This document shows, one piece after another, positions 47,391 through 58,228 of a stretch of DNA of 64,000 bases; positions within the stretch are counted from its first letter, which is position 1; every line of letters starts with the position of its first letter. The notes under the pieces were generated by a model. It was given only the letters and a program-made list of their open reading frames with translations, made no database searches and was not told the DNA's origin. The stretch is from NCBI GenBank assembly GCA_963971425.1, contig OZ020518.1, positions 4,538,263 through 4,602,262 on the forward strand, given 5' to 3'. Both the position numbers and the translations under genes were made by a program. The DNA comes from Bryoerythrophyllum caledonicum. Its lineage: Eukaryota; Streptophyta; Bryopsida; Pottiales; Pottiaceae.

Positions 47391-47397
47391 ATGTAGT

Positions 47398-47527
47398 TTA
47401 ATCCTTTAATGCCGGGTTAGTTATTGCGCGACCATCATCGACAAGCGTAATAGATTCTGAAATGTATTATCTACTACACTTGTAGCTGGATGGTCACGCC
47501 ATAGCCAACCCAACGTTAAAGGGTTAC
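47398..47527. mobile_element. 130-bp foldback MITE, TTAA target
   Basis: TTAATCCTTTAATGCCGGGT to ACCCAACGTTAAAGGGTTAC. Nearly the whole element is a palindrome (GACCATCATC.ACAAG pairs with CTTGTAG..GATGGTC), so an RNA copy would form one hairpin. Confidence 0.75.
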
Positions 47528-48374
47528 TTATAACAATAACAAGTCTAGTATCATGTCGTTGATCTATGGTGAATAAGAGCATCACAAAGCTTGCAATCTC
47601 TTAAGTCTATCCATTTTTTTTCCCAATCATTTCTGGAATTCCAAAAAATAATTTTACAAAAGAAGAAATTTTGATTAGACGTCAAATTTTCATCCAATTT
47701 TTTTTGGGATAAATAAACTTATTTCACACTAGCAATTTTGTTGTTATCTTGACTTTGCTTACGATAGTGTCATTCTTCAAACTAGAATGTACCATTTGTG
47801 TTGTTGTTTGTGGACCTGTCATCCTAATTTAGGTGGTTGACAAATTTAGCTATCCTAGAAGATAAATAAAAATGTGTACTAATATGCAGTACTACATTGC
47901 TGAGCAAAGAGCTTTTGACATCAGGGTTACCATCAATGTATTGCCATGTACAAGAACGTTAAAAAAATGTGTGTTGATTGCTCTCTAACTGAAAGACGCA
48001 CTCACTTGTACACAGTAACTATGACTAAGACCCATTAACCCACCTTATTATGAGTCTTTCCTTGTTGAGTACATGCACTAGTACCTCAAGTGTGTGGTTA
48101 CAACATGACTAATGTTTACATGAAACCATAAACCCTAAAACTCTAAGTATTGTAGACATAGCCTCAAACGAATACTTTAATTTACATTGTCCTTGATCGG
48201 ATAATCTTTTTAACCCGTGGAGGACCAAGTGTTTGTTTGAGGATAACATTTATCACTTTTACAGCATCTATCTTTCAACATTCACAACATTTTTACCATG
48301 TCATCTCATGTAAGTTTAGAAGAAAACCCTGCGATTACATTCTCACGAAGTTCATCTTGGCAGTTTATAATCTT

Positions 48375-49148
48375 TTAACCCTTTAGTGCCCATGTCATGT
48401 TTCTCCAAACCAAGATATGTGCTGATTTTTTTTCTCCTTTGAACCAACTTTGATGGAAATATAGTGCCTAATTTTAGTATCCAACCTTACAAAATTGAAC
48501 TCAAACCATGACCTAAACTTTTGTGAAAAATTTGCACAACATTCAACGGTTGATGGAATAGATTATAGTGTTTATAGATACCATATATGGGTAATGAAAA
48601 TTGTAGACATTGGAGGGTATACTACTTTATCCATCAATAGATTCTTGCAAGAATTTTTGTGCTTTGAATAAAATTGGTTCACATGTGCACTAGCTTGATA
48701 GCTTCGCATTGGTATGTCATACGTGAAGAAAACATTTCTACATGATTATTGATGAGTTTTAAAACTTTTATCTACTTGATTGTATACAAAAGTTTTGTAT
48801 GGAATGAGAGTAATCAACAATCACAAAACAATGAAGATTCTTTGAAAGACAAATTTCAATCAAAAATTTAAGACCAAAATCATTTTGCAAGTATATGAAA
48901 TACAACATAGTATGCGGCATCATATTCATTGTATTTCAGTGTATTTGATATATTTTGTATTGTATTCCTAGCTTTTCCAGGAGTTATATAACTCCAAATC
49001 ATGATTTAGTTTTTGATAAGTTTTCATTTAATGTGTGCGCAAATCTGAACTTCAAATTTCACAACCAAATTCCTCATGGATTTCATGCAAATTGAGTTTT
49101 AACACCTCCAGAGTCCCATTTTGGGTCTCGTCGGCACTAAAAGGTTTA
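48375..49148 (+). mobile_element. TTAA-flanked MITE, family A copy 3
   Basis: TTAACCCTTTAGTGCCCATG at the left, GGCACTAAAAGG then TTTA at the right. The body matches copies 1 and 4, including CAACGGTTGATGGAATAGAT. Confidence 0.85.
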
Positions 49149-49419
49149 GGACGAGAGGCCCATAGGTGGTCACTTTTGAAGTATTTTGCGAATTTAGAGG
49201 ACAAATATTTCATCTTTTTTTCATCTGCAGCATAAGTTAAGTTCCTTGGATCCGTACACTGCGGTGAGAATGTGCGCCGGAGTCTCATGGACAAACTACA
49301 ATGTTGATTGTAGTGACCAATCAACTATGTAGATGATGTTCTACATGATTTATTACACTTGTGGTCACCCCGTTGTCCTTAAAGAGTTCAGAGATTCCTC
49401 TAAAATGCCTAGCTAGGTC

Positions 49420-49665
49420 CTTCAGGAGCTAAAGCACAATAACTTCTCTTGTAGTACAATGTGTTGTCCGGGGACATACAGTATAACTTCCACTGGTTTT
49501 CTGTTGAGAGATGCAGCAAAAGAAACAGGAAAACTTGAAGGAACAGACACAAGCACGTAATATTCTGAAATTCGTACAAGTTCATGAAATGGGACATCAC
49601 AAGCTCCATAGACATGAGCAATGAAGTGGACTGTACTGTACAGACAAGTATGCAGGTCCACCTCT
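49420..49665 (-). other. Possible orphan exon, unidentified
   Basis: After an acceptor-like CTGTACAG the minus frame reads VHFIAHVYGACDVPFHELVR then ISEYYVLVSVPSSFPVSF..RKPVEVILYVPGQH to a stop near 49425. Residue mix and codon use look protein-like, but there is no known family and no partner exons. Confidence 0.25.
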
Positions 49666-49929
49666 CACTTGATAACTTCAGCCTAACACAAGACAAGACA
49701 AGTACGGTAATCTGCACAGCCAATTGGCAACAATGTGCTAATCACGGCTTGAGAAAGGCTACATTGTATGATTCCTCATGCGAGATGCTCTTATTCATTT
49801 TCACCATCACCTCAAGTCCTTGGATTTTCCTTGGCGATGCATGCATGGTCCATGTCAACGTGTTTTGGTGTCTCGATCTATCAAGCATGGCCACCATTCC
49901 AATTTTCGACCGTCACAAGACACTATGTC

Positions 49930-50105
49930 CACTACAACAAAACAGGGTGTATAGCAACGTTTTGAAGAAAATTTAAGCAATGCCTAAGGGCTTGCTTTGT
50001 ACATAAAACCATGTTACAGTTGTTGCTTCGTTTTAAAAGCAAGCCCCTTGGCGTTGCTTAATTTTTTTTTCAAAATGTTGCTAAACACCCTGTTTTCTTG
50101 AAGTG
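49930..50105. mobile_element. Miniature CACTA (En/Spm) foldback element
   Basis: Starts CACTACAACAAAACAGGGTG and ends CACCCTGTTTTCTTGAAGTG. The classic CACTA end is CACTACAAGAAAA. The arms pair further inwards (TAGCAACGTTTTGAA with TTCAAAATGTTGCTA, AAGGGCTTGCTT with AAGCAAGCCCCTT). 176 bp, no frame; no clear 3-bp duplication remains. Confidence 0.85.
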
Positions 50106-50574
50106 CGGTTCATCAACTCGACGCTTCGTTCTCGCAATGGATTATTCTGTTCAATGATTCAAACGATTTCCGAATCAATATGCCAATTTCTACATTGTCG
50201 TTGCAAATTCTTTTAGTGATCAGCATGAAAATTGAGAGCACATTGATGTGTAGTTTGAATGATTGGTATCACCTTGATGCACGCAATGCAAACCAGAATA
50301 CCAGAATACTGTCTCCTTATTGTCTATCCTATCTATTATACATACAAATGAGGGGCCTGGTAATTGTCTCTTATGAGAGTTTAAAGTGAAAGTCTCTCAA
50401 GATTTGTCAAGAATTGTTAAGTGTAGTATGGACGATAGTGATTTTCATGTGTGTTATAAATATGAATTTCAAGATGTTGTTGAATCCTGCTCGGTTTGGG
50501 TTTTTGGACTTCTAGAATAATTTCAAAAAGTTAAAATTTCTAATAGTTCAAATGCAAATGTTCAAGAGTTCTCT

Positions 50575-50848
50575 TTAACCCTTTAAGGCCTGACAACCAT
50601 TTTGGTTGTTTGAGAACGTTAACTTTTAAACATATATTGGGAACTAAATATACATGAACGTATTTTACTTTGTAGAATACAAAACTTGTATTAAAGTTTA
50701 GCAAGGCATATTTCATTGGATTGAAGATTCTTCATCCAACATCTTTCAATTGGAGGTCTTGTCAGTATCTAAACTTTATCATGTTCATATAGGCCACATG
50801 TAGAATACTGTGGCGACGAGTGACACCTTCTGATGTTTAAGGATTTAC
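50575..50848. mobile_element. Family D MITE, short copy
   Basis: TTAACCCTTTAAGGCCTGAC at the left, CTTCTGATGTTTAAGGATTTA at the right. The middle has AAAGTTTAGCAAG and ATTGAAGATTCTTCA in common with the intron 9 foldback, but only one arm. Confidence 0.65.
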
Positions 50849-51166
50849 CACTGTCGCAAACGCTATAGACCAATTCCATGGAAAATTTGAATTGCCACTT
50901 AGGGACGGAGCACGATGACCATCTATTGAAATGGGCACCACCAAAATTTATGTAGGCATGGACAAACTACAGAGACTTCCTTGAAGTGGGATCGAGATGA
51001 ATGTATCCACTATCTAGGTGTTGTCCGCATAATTTATTTACAAGCAAACGATATATTAAAGTATTGGAGAATCATTGAAATCTCTATATGGAATACATCT
51101 ACAATACATCAATGTATATGTAGTAAAATTATGTGTTAACTGCTAACCTTCTCCAATTTATCCAAT

Positions 51167-52294
51167 CTAATTCACCGCACAAAAAAACCTTGGAAAAATC
51201 TTAGGTGTGGGTGACTTCCAATTTTCAACTTGCTCCGCATGAAATTGCAACATGCCATGGGGCCATTGCAATTGCAGGTGCTTCAATGGAGTACCCTTCT
51301 TGAACACCTTGATCACCCACTCAATCGTCTCTTTTGGTTGCCACTCTTTTGGTTGCCACCATGCAGATATAAAGCCTTAAACAATGCAGATATAAAGCCT
51401 TAAACACTTTCCGATTATCAGCATCCGGATCGTTGTCACTAGAATCAAACTTTGTCAACTCACTCCAATGCATCTTCGTTTTCTCAATCTCTTGCTCCAC
51501 ACTCACCACATCACCCCCACTCGCCATCGCCATCGCCATCGGCACCACATCACTGCCCACATGCCTCCGCGCTGCACGCAATTGCAGGTCCGGAGACGAA
51601 TCGCAAAAGGCATCCGCACCTGCCCTACTTCCTTCGCCAACATCCGCTCCTTCGCCTGATCCTCGCATACTCACACAATTTACGCCTTGCAGGCGAACAC
51701 ACGGGATGGTGTTTCCCATCACTAACACCCAATGCAAGGCGTCACTCGGGGCTCACACCTCTGCTTCTAATCATCACCAACACCACCACAAACTGATGGA
51801 ATCCAAACAACTGGAGACACGCGCACACAGCTCATGCGCTAAACAATCACTTCATCAGTGTGCTTCCGCATCGAAACAGACATCCAACAGCATCCAAGCA
51901 TCGCGGCTGATCAAGGGCAGTGACACTAGTTCACCATCTCTGATCGGTGTGCTTCCATGACACGAAAAGAGTCACCCCACAGCACCGGCCTTCCAAACAG
52001 TCCCGGCCGATCAAGCGCAACAACGCAAGATTACAGACGCACATTCAGAGATACATCACAACTCATACAGAGAAGAAGCGCCATACCTCGCGTTGGGCGA
52101 TGAATACGAATGGCCGCCTCATCTGAAGCAAAGGCAACTCCGGAAGATGAAAACCTCTCGCGATGCTGGGCAACTGGAAGCCGATGGTGGCGCTGTGACA
52201 ACGGCTCCTTCGGATGTGCAGGCAAAGTGTGAGAAGGGAACCCACGAACCCGGTGTTGCAACAGGCTCCGCAGAAGAGTCGGAGAACTGTCCAT
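51167..52294 (-). CDS. Possible small gene, unidentified protein with organelle-type leader
   Basis: Tentative exons 52294-52087, 51685-51408 and 51343-51167 are phase-consistent and encode about 220 residues. The start MDSSPTLLRSLLQHRVRGF is rich in Arg/Ser/Leu and free of acidic residues after Asp2, like a mitochondrial or plastid presequence, and exon 1 ends in a good donor (CGAG/GTATGG). The middle has EQEIEKTKMHWSELTKF and an acidic DSSDNDPDADN stretch; the end has PKETIEWVIKVFKKGTPLKH. I do not recognise the family. The proposed 64-bp intron 2 is very short and contains a perfect 23-bp tandem duplication (TTTAAGGCTTTATATCTGCA core) and a 14-bp one (AAAGAGTGGCAACC), so the frame break may instead be damage; reading straight through ends at 51321. 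Exon GC content is gene-like. Confidence 0.35.
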
Positions 52295-52726
52295 ACGCAA
52301 AATGCAAATGCGAATGCAGATGTAGTTCATTAGGGGGCTGTTTCCACAGTCTTCTTGTAAAAAATGTGTCTAAAACATGTGTGTAGCATGAGATGGTCAA
52401 TTTGGCAGTGTACTACTCTTTGTAGATCATGTGGTGATGCAGCTCTTGAGTTTGAACACTTACACTTGGTGTTTTGTTATTACTGTTCTTTTATATTAAG
52501 TAAACGATGGAGGGTTTTTGTAGAATTGCAGTGAGGATGGTGTGATCGATAAATTGCACCCGAGAAGTGAAGATATGGACCGAGCAATTTCGAGCCTCAA
52601 CCCTGTGAAAACTCTGAAATTTGAAATGTTGTAACCATTTCAGAAATGCATGAAATTGAGAACCGTAAAGTGCAATGGAAAGCGTAGAGAGTATACTTTC
52701 AAGTTGTAGAATATGTCATGTTGGAA

Positions 52727-53940
52727 TGTACAAAATATCCAACAATTTGGATATTTTTTGACATGGTGTCTATCATCTAGTACTATCACCTCAAGCATCA
52801 ATAACAACCTTCATTATGTAACACATTGTCGATATGAGTGTATCAGGCACATCTCTAGAGACTCCTTCCCATTCACGTTGAATGACTGAAGCGTTTTGCT
52901 CCAAAAAATCTGGCCAATACTTGTTATGAACATGGTCCTTTACAACTTTCTATAGATTCTCTACACGGTTCAAATTTGGGGAGTTAAGCGGCCAGTTTAA
53001 TTTTGTCATGCCATAATCTTCTCTCCACTTGTTAGGTAGGGAACTACGATGCACTAGAGCACCATCGTCTTTGAAAATCAAGTCATTTGGATGATCATGG
53101 AGGGAATAAAAGGTAGATAATGCTCCCTTGAATATAGTGTTCACAGAGTCAACAACAATTTTTCTACCTACAAGGATAATGACTACCGGAGACTTATAAT
53201 AGTCACTAAAAACGCCCCATATCATATCGGAAAGGCGACCGAACTTAAAGGTTAAACATAAACAATTCCATAAGTTTCTGTCGTAAACTTGACACCAAAC
53301 TCGTATCGACCGTGAATGCTTGCTGACCTCAAATAGTGATTCGTCCATCCATATGACATTCTTTCAAGTCCTCTTTTCTCCAATGTACATGAGCTTTAAC
53401 GAAAGCAAGCCTTTGTGCCTTGTGTGCATCATTGAGAAAAGGCTTTTTAACTGTAACACGATTGTTGAAGCCAAGAGCCTGAATGTATTGCCTCAATGTA
53501 CAAATGCAAACTTTTGTTGTCATTTAGGCCTAAATTGCAGCAACAGGTGCATGACAATCACCAAACACAAGGCGTTTGAGTCATCGCTTGTCACGGAAAC
53601 CAAGCTTACATCTTTTACATGTAGGCTTTGGAGAAACAACAGTACTACGAAGCTGATATTGCTTCATAAGAACAGAAACAATTTGACGGGCTATGCCTAA
53701 ATCACGTCCAATTTGAGCACCAAAGACCCCCGCTTCGTGCATATCAACAATGCAACCCTTTTCTTTTGTTGTGAGATTCCTCAATTTTATTGCAAACAAA
53801 GAACTAGCTACCAGCTCTCTTTAAAATGACACAATTCTACTTGAAAGAGGACACTCAACTAACCTTCCAATCTCACCTTATCTCTCTTTTGATTTGCCTT
53901 GGAGATATGTCATGGTGCATAAATACAAGAATATTGTACA
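52727..53940 (-). mobile_element. Dead Tc1/mariner-superfamily transposon
   Basis: Reading 53799 to 52791 on the minus strand shows a helix-turn-helix start (LTTKEKGCIVDMHEAG..IGRDLGIAR), then LGFNNRVTVKKPFLN and RLAFVKAHVHW, the first catalytic Asp in IWMDES, the second in FKDDGALVH, and NWPLNSPNLNRVEN with the final Glu, as in Tc1 DDE transposases, then a C-terminal tail. It is broken by about four in-frame stops and one frameshift beside IWMDES, with no complete frame. Ends TGTACAAAATAT and its partial inverse ATATTGTACA give about 1.2 kb, a normal Tc1 length. The right flank is TA and the left TA has decayed. Confidence 0.8.
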
Positions 53941-54405
53941 TATCCAAGTTGAAATGCACACATGTAATATGTTGACATGTGTGTCTCAGATAAGAACAAC
54001 TAAAATTACACATGAACACCAAATAACACATGTTTAGTTAATCCTTGATAGACCATGAAGACATAACAGTTATATAAATGTAACCTTTGCCACTTGGCAA
54101 CAACCACAATTTGTAGGTGCTCCTAAAATCCCATGCAATTTTATGAAAAATATATTTTTTGGCATTCAATTGAAGTTCACCATGTTTTTGGCCTTGATAA
54201 GGTTGTCCATATCTTTGTTGCCGAGTGTAGTACAAGGCGGTGTTTTGTATCAGATTTATGATCCATAGGCTGAATGAATTTGTGGTTAGTCTAGTAGGTT
54301 GCTGCATCAGCTGAGCTGCACTCTAAAACACCTGAGTTGACAACCTGATTATGATATTTAATTATTATGGACTAGTGTAAAGACCCGTTGTGTTATCGGA
54401 CAGTC

Positions 54406-55193
54406 TTAACCTTTTATTGCCCAAGTCATGTATCTCCAAAACCAAGAAATGTGCTAATTTTTCCTTTCAACTAACTTGTATGGAAATAGAATGCCTAATT
54501 TTTATATCCAACCTTCAAAATTGAACTCAAACCATGATCTAAACTTTTGGAATATTTGCACATCATCCAACAGTTGATGAATGAGATTATTATAGTGTTT
54601 AAAGTTATTGTATATTGGTAGACTTTGGAGGGTATATTACTTTATCCACCAATAGATTCTTGCAAGAACTTTTGTGTTTTGAATAAAAGAAGTTCACATG
54701 TGCACTAGGTCAATAGCTTTGCATTGACATATCATACATGAGGAAAACATTTAGACATGATTATTGATGATTTTTTTACTTTTGTCTACTTAATTGTATA
54801 TAGAAATGTTCCAAACTTATACAAATGAAAACAGAAGTTTTGTATGTGATGAGAGAGATCAACAATCACAAACCAATGAAGAATCTCTTAAAGACAAATT
54901 TCAATCAAAATTTAAGACCAAAATCATTTTGCATGTGTACAAAATACAACATAGTATGCGGCATGGTGTTCATTCTAATTTAGTGTATTTGATGTATTTT
55001 GTGTTGTATTCCTGGCTTTTCCATGAGTTCTACAACTCCAAATCATGATTTAGTTTCTGTAGAGTATTCACGTAATGTGTGCGCAAATCTGAACTTCACA
55101 TTTCACAACCAAAGTCCTCATGGATTTCATGCAAAATTGAGTTTTAACACCTCCAAAGTCCCATTTTAGGTCTCATAGGCACTAAAGGATTAA
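54406..55193 (+). mobile_element. TTAA-flanked MITE, family A copy 4
   Basis: TTAACCTTTTATTGCCC at the left, GGCACTAAAGGATTAA at the right. The body is closest to copy 3, sharing TATGCGGCAT and the GTGTGCGCAAATCTGAACTT end region. Confidence 0.85.
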
Positions 55194-56690
55194 CTCCCAA
55201 ATGACGTAGAACTTGTCAAAAAAATTGAAGAGTCATTAGTGAATCATACTGGAAGAGAAATGCCATCCCGGTTGGAAACGACGGGGCAAGGCTCAAGAAA
55301 TTGGGTCAAAGCCCCTGTATTAAAGTTTTTTCTTTACTCACAACTCATATGTCTGCAACTCAATCCACAAATGCCACCCTCACACGGACTTACCATGTTG
55401 ATCAAATACCATGATATGTACAATACAAATTGTCATAAGGACATGTAATCCACACCTCTCATGACCATGATCCCTCTTCATCCCATCAATCAAGAGTTGA
55501 ATAACATCACACCAAGTCAAGAATTTGCACATCAAGTTGTGTGTTTACTCCACAAACTCTCTTGAACTTGAATATCGTGCTTGTTGAAGCCCATGGAGCT
55601 GTCAGAGAAGTACTGTAGCATTGTGCTTTGAGAATCCTCCTGACATTCTACACGTTGTGCGAGAGATCCTTGAACTCACTGCATCCATGTTCCATTGGAA
55701 ATGTGCTGGAGGTGGATGCTCTAAAAACATACCTTAACACATGCTCCAAAGTTTAGTTATTGATTGCAAACCTGAACACATGAATCCTCTATTAAGAAAC
55801 CTTAATCCATATTATGTGCTGTGGTCCACTGGTTGGAAAGCCCAACACATGGTTTGCGCTTCAAGATTTCTCTGGTTGACTACCTTTAACACATGCTCCG
55901 GTGTTTTAATCCTTCGCTAGTAAACTCTAACAAATGCTTTGAAGTATGATTGTCTGATCACGAACTTTGAATTACAAATTCGGCTTAACACATCTAACAA
56001 TCCTCCGTCTAGCTCGGCTAAAAATCCTCTTCTTCCATGCATTGCTCTTCCACTGCGTGATTGGGTTTCATCAAGAGAGGGAGGGAGGTGGACAACACAA
56101 TGTTCTGGAGAGCAAGTTTCTTCCTCTCGTGGGATGTTGCTCCATCACCGTGTTTTTGTGATAGAGTAGAAGAGATTGAATATGTTCTTCTAGTGGTTCA
56201 TATGAAATCCTACAATTAAAATTGGAATGAGATTATTATTCGTGGATGTGTTAAATGGATGCTCTTAACAACAATATTCAACAACATAGTCGTGGTCTTC
56301 TGGGATTTAGAGCCTGGTTCCACGTGAGACCGACCTGTCGAAAATGTTGCAAGTCGGTCGCTTAATGAAAGAAGTAGAGTCATCATTGCTAAGTCGGTTG
56401 TTCACAAAATGTTTAGGGATGCCAACCCCTCTTGGCAACCCCATGGTGTGTTTTTCAATTCCCTACAGACTACTACCTTCAAAGTAAGATTCTGTCTGAG
56501 TGACAAATAAGCCTAAAGGTGACAAATAAGCATCAATGTTTCTTGATGAGAACACGGACCACTTACATGGAAGTGACTTGACATCTTTCAATCCATGCAG
56601 CCACTCGTCGGGAAGCTCCAATGCATTTGGACAGGTTGGGACCACATGGGAGCTCGCTCTTAGTGCTACAGGTAGAAGGAAAACCAGGGT
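55194..56690. other. Intergenic DNA without recognised content
   Basis: Short ORFs only; no element ends found. Confidence 0.35.
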
Positions 56691-56696
56691 GTCTAA

Positions 56697-57174
56697 GAGC
56701 ATCTCCACGGTGAGACAGAGAACCGGGAGAATAGCCCGATTTGGGATTTTTCTGCAACTCTGTGCCACACCGGAGACCAGAAAACGGGGAAACGGTTTAC
56801 AATTTTGGTGCTTTTTTGCCGCAGCCTGTAGAGAAAACGTGTCGGATGCGGGGAGCGCTCCAAATTTTGATGTGGAGAGGGACCCGTCCTCGGACGACAC
56901 GTGCTGTAATATCATCTGTGGCGACTGTGTTAAGTTATTTTCTCCGCACTTTCACCTTGTCGAATTGGAGTTTGTTTTTTGCCCAACACGATGCACGTCA
57001 GTGCACAATAGCTATGTCGCTCGTCATGACTGCGGCATCTTTTTTCTGTTGCAATTCATTGCTCAATGTATTGTCCTGTGCAATCCCATCCCACCATGCA
57101 GTTCCCAGTCCCCGCCTTCTCCCTTCTTTCTCCGCCCTAGCGTGGCTCTTTCCCTGCCAAGGGAGCATATGCTC
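56697..57174. mobile_element. TAA-flanked MITE (GAGCATCTCCA type), copy 1
   Basis: Starts GAGCATCTCCACGG after TAA (56694-56696) and ends GGGAGCATATGCTC before TAA (57175-57177). It shares ACAGAGAACC and AACGGGGAAAC with copy 2. GAGCATCTCCA ends and TAA duplication are typical of plant PIF/Harbinger-type MITEs. The long overlapping ORFs here (56536-57223) are chance frames in GC-rich DNA. Confidence 0.7.
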
Positions 57175-57177
57175 TAA

Positions 57178-57569
57178 GAGCATCTCCACCCAGAGACAGA
57201 GAACCACCAAATTGGAGTTTTGAGAGGTCAAAAAGTTGCACCCAACACCTCAAAACGGGGAAACTTTATAAAATTTTAGAAGTTTTGGTGCATGGCACAC
57301 TAAAATCTCCTTGAATGGGGGGAGTGCGCCATTTTTTGATGTTGGCGACACACCCATACCCTCGCGACACGTGGCGCCATGTCATTTATGGTGACACGTG
57401 GCGCCGTGTCATTGGTGGTGGGAGGTGAAAGGTGAAAGCGTTTTTGTGGGTTGAAAATTTTGGAGCTTTGCGGTGGAGCTCTTATTACTCCAAACCCTTA
57501 ACCACTCCTGGCGTGGAGTAGATTTTCCGATCTAGCGTGGAAAATTCCATGCCAGGAGTGGAGATGCTC
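57178..57569. mobile_element. TAA-flanked MITE (GAGCATCTCCA type), copy 2
   Basis: GAGCATCTCCACCC to GGAGTGGAGATGCTC, with perfect TAA at 57175-57177 and 57570-57572. 392 bp. It abuts copy 1 and shares its TAA. A direct GACACGTGGCGCC..TGTCAT repeat lies inside at about 57365-57410. It ends about 660 bp before the GRXS17 start, so it may affect that promoter. Confidence 0.85.
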
Positions 57570-57572
57570 TAA

Positions 57573-58228
57573 GGGAGGCAGATATAAATTGAGTGTTTGT
57601 TCATTCCACCACTAAACCAACCGGACATCCAAGGGACATGTCACACACAGCTGACGTCACTGGAAACAAACTGCTATGATCAGAACGGTGACGAACAACG
57701 TCACGCATCCGTTGCCGAGGAAGAGGACAAGGGAGAAGCCATGGCGGGAGCGCTGCACCCACAGAGGTGGCGGGGGCACCACTCGCCCACGAGCCACCCG
57801 CGACAGAGCGCGTGCCGGCGCCGCGCCCCCAACACGCCCTGTGCGCAGCGCAATGCGCGCCACCCACCTGGTCGCCCCCAACCCCCACCCCACCTGCCTC
57901 GTCGCCATCGCCACTGCAATCCTCGCCGCGAGAAGAAGCCCCCAAATCCCAATCCCCGTCGGTATATCTACTATGATCGGTCAGTCGCCGACACCCTGCA
58001 ACTCGGGAACGACCATAATAAGAACGGACCAACACTTCGACTGCCAGTGCCACTGCATCCTCTAGCGTCTTGCGGTCTACTCTTCCTCACCCGCGGCGCG
58101 TCAATTCTCACCAACTGACCACGGTGGGTTCCAACTTGCACCTGGGTTTTAGGGTTTAAGATATTTTGGGGTTTTTGGGGTTTCTGATTTTGGAGGGTTT
58201 GGTGCAGAGGTTCGGGGATTTGGGTGAG
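57573..58228 (+). promoter_or_regulatory. GRXS17 upstream region, GC-rich
   Basis: GC-rich from about 57700 to 58110, with several overlapping ORFs on both strands (for example 57676-58065, 58-kb antisense ORFs) that look like composition artefacts: Pro/Arg/Ala-rich, no domain. A first unrecognised small gene cannot be excluded. GCTGACGTCAC at about 57650 contains an ACGT core (bZIP-type site; inference). No clear TATA box. Confidence 0.35.

Noticed and set aside
56463-57231. ORFs of 150-213 codons
   Set aside because: They lie mostly within a MITE and cross its borders; no domain.
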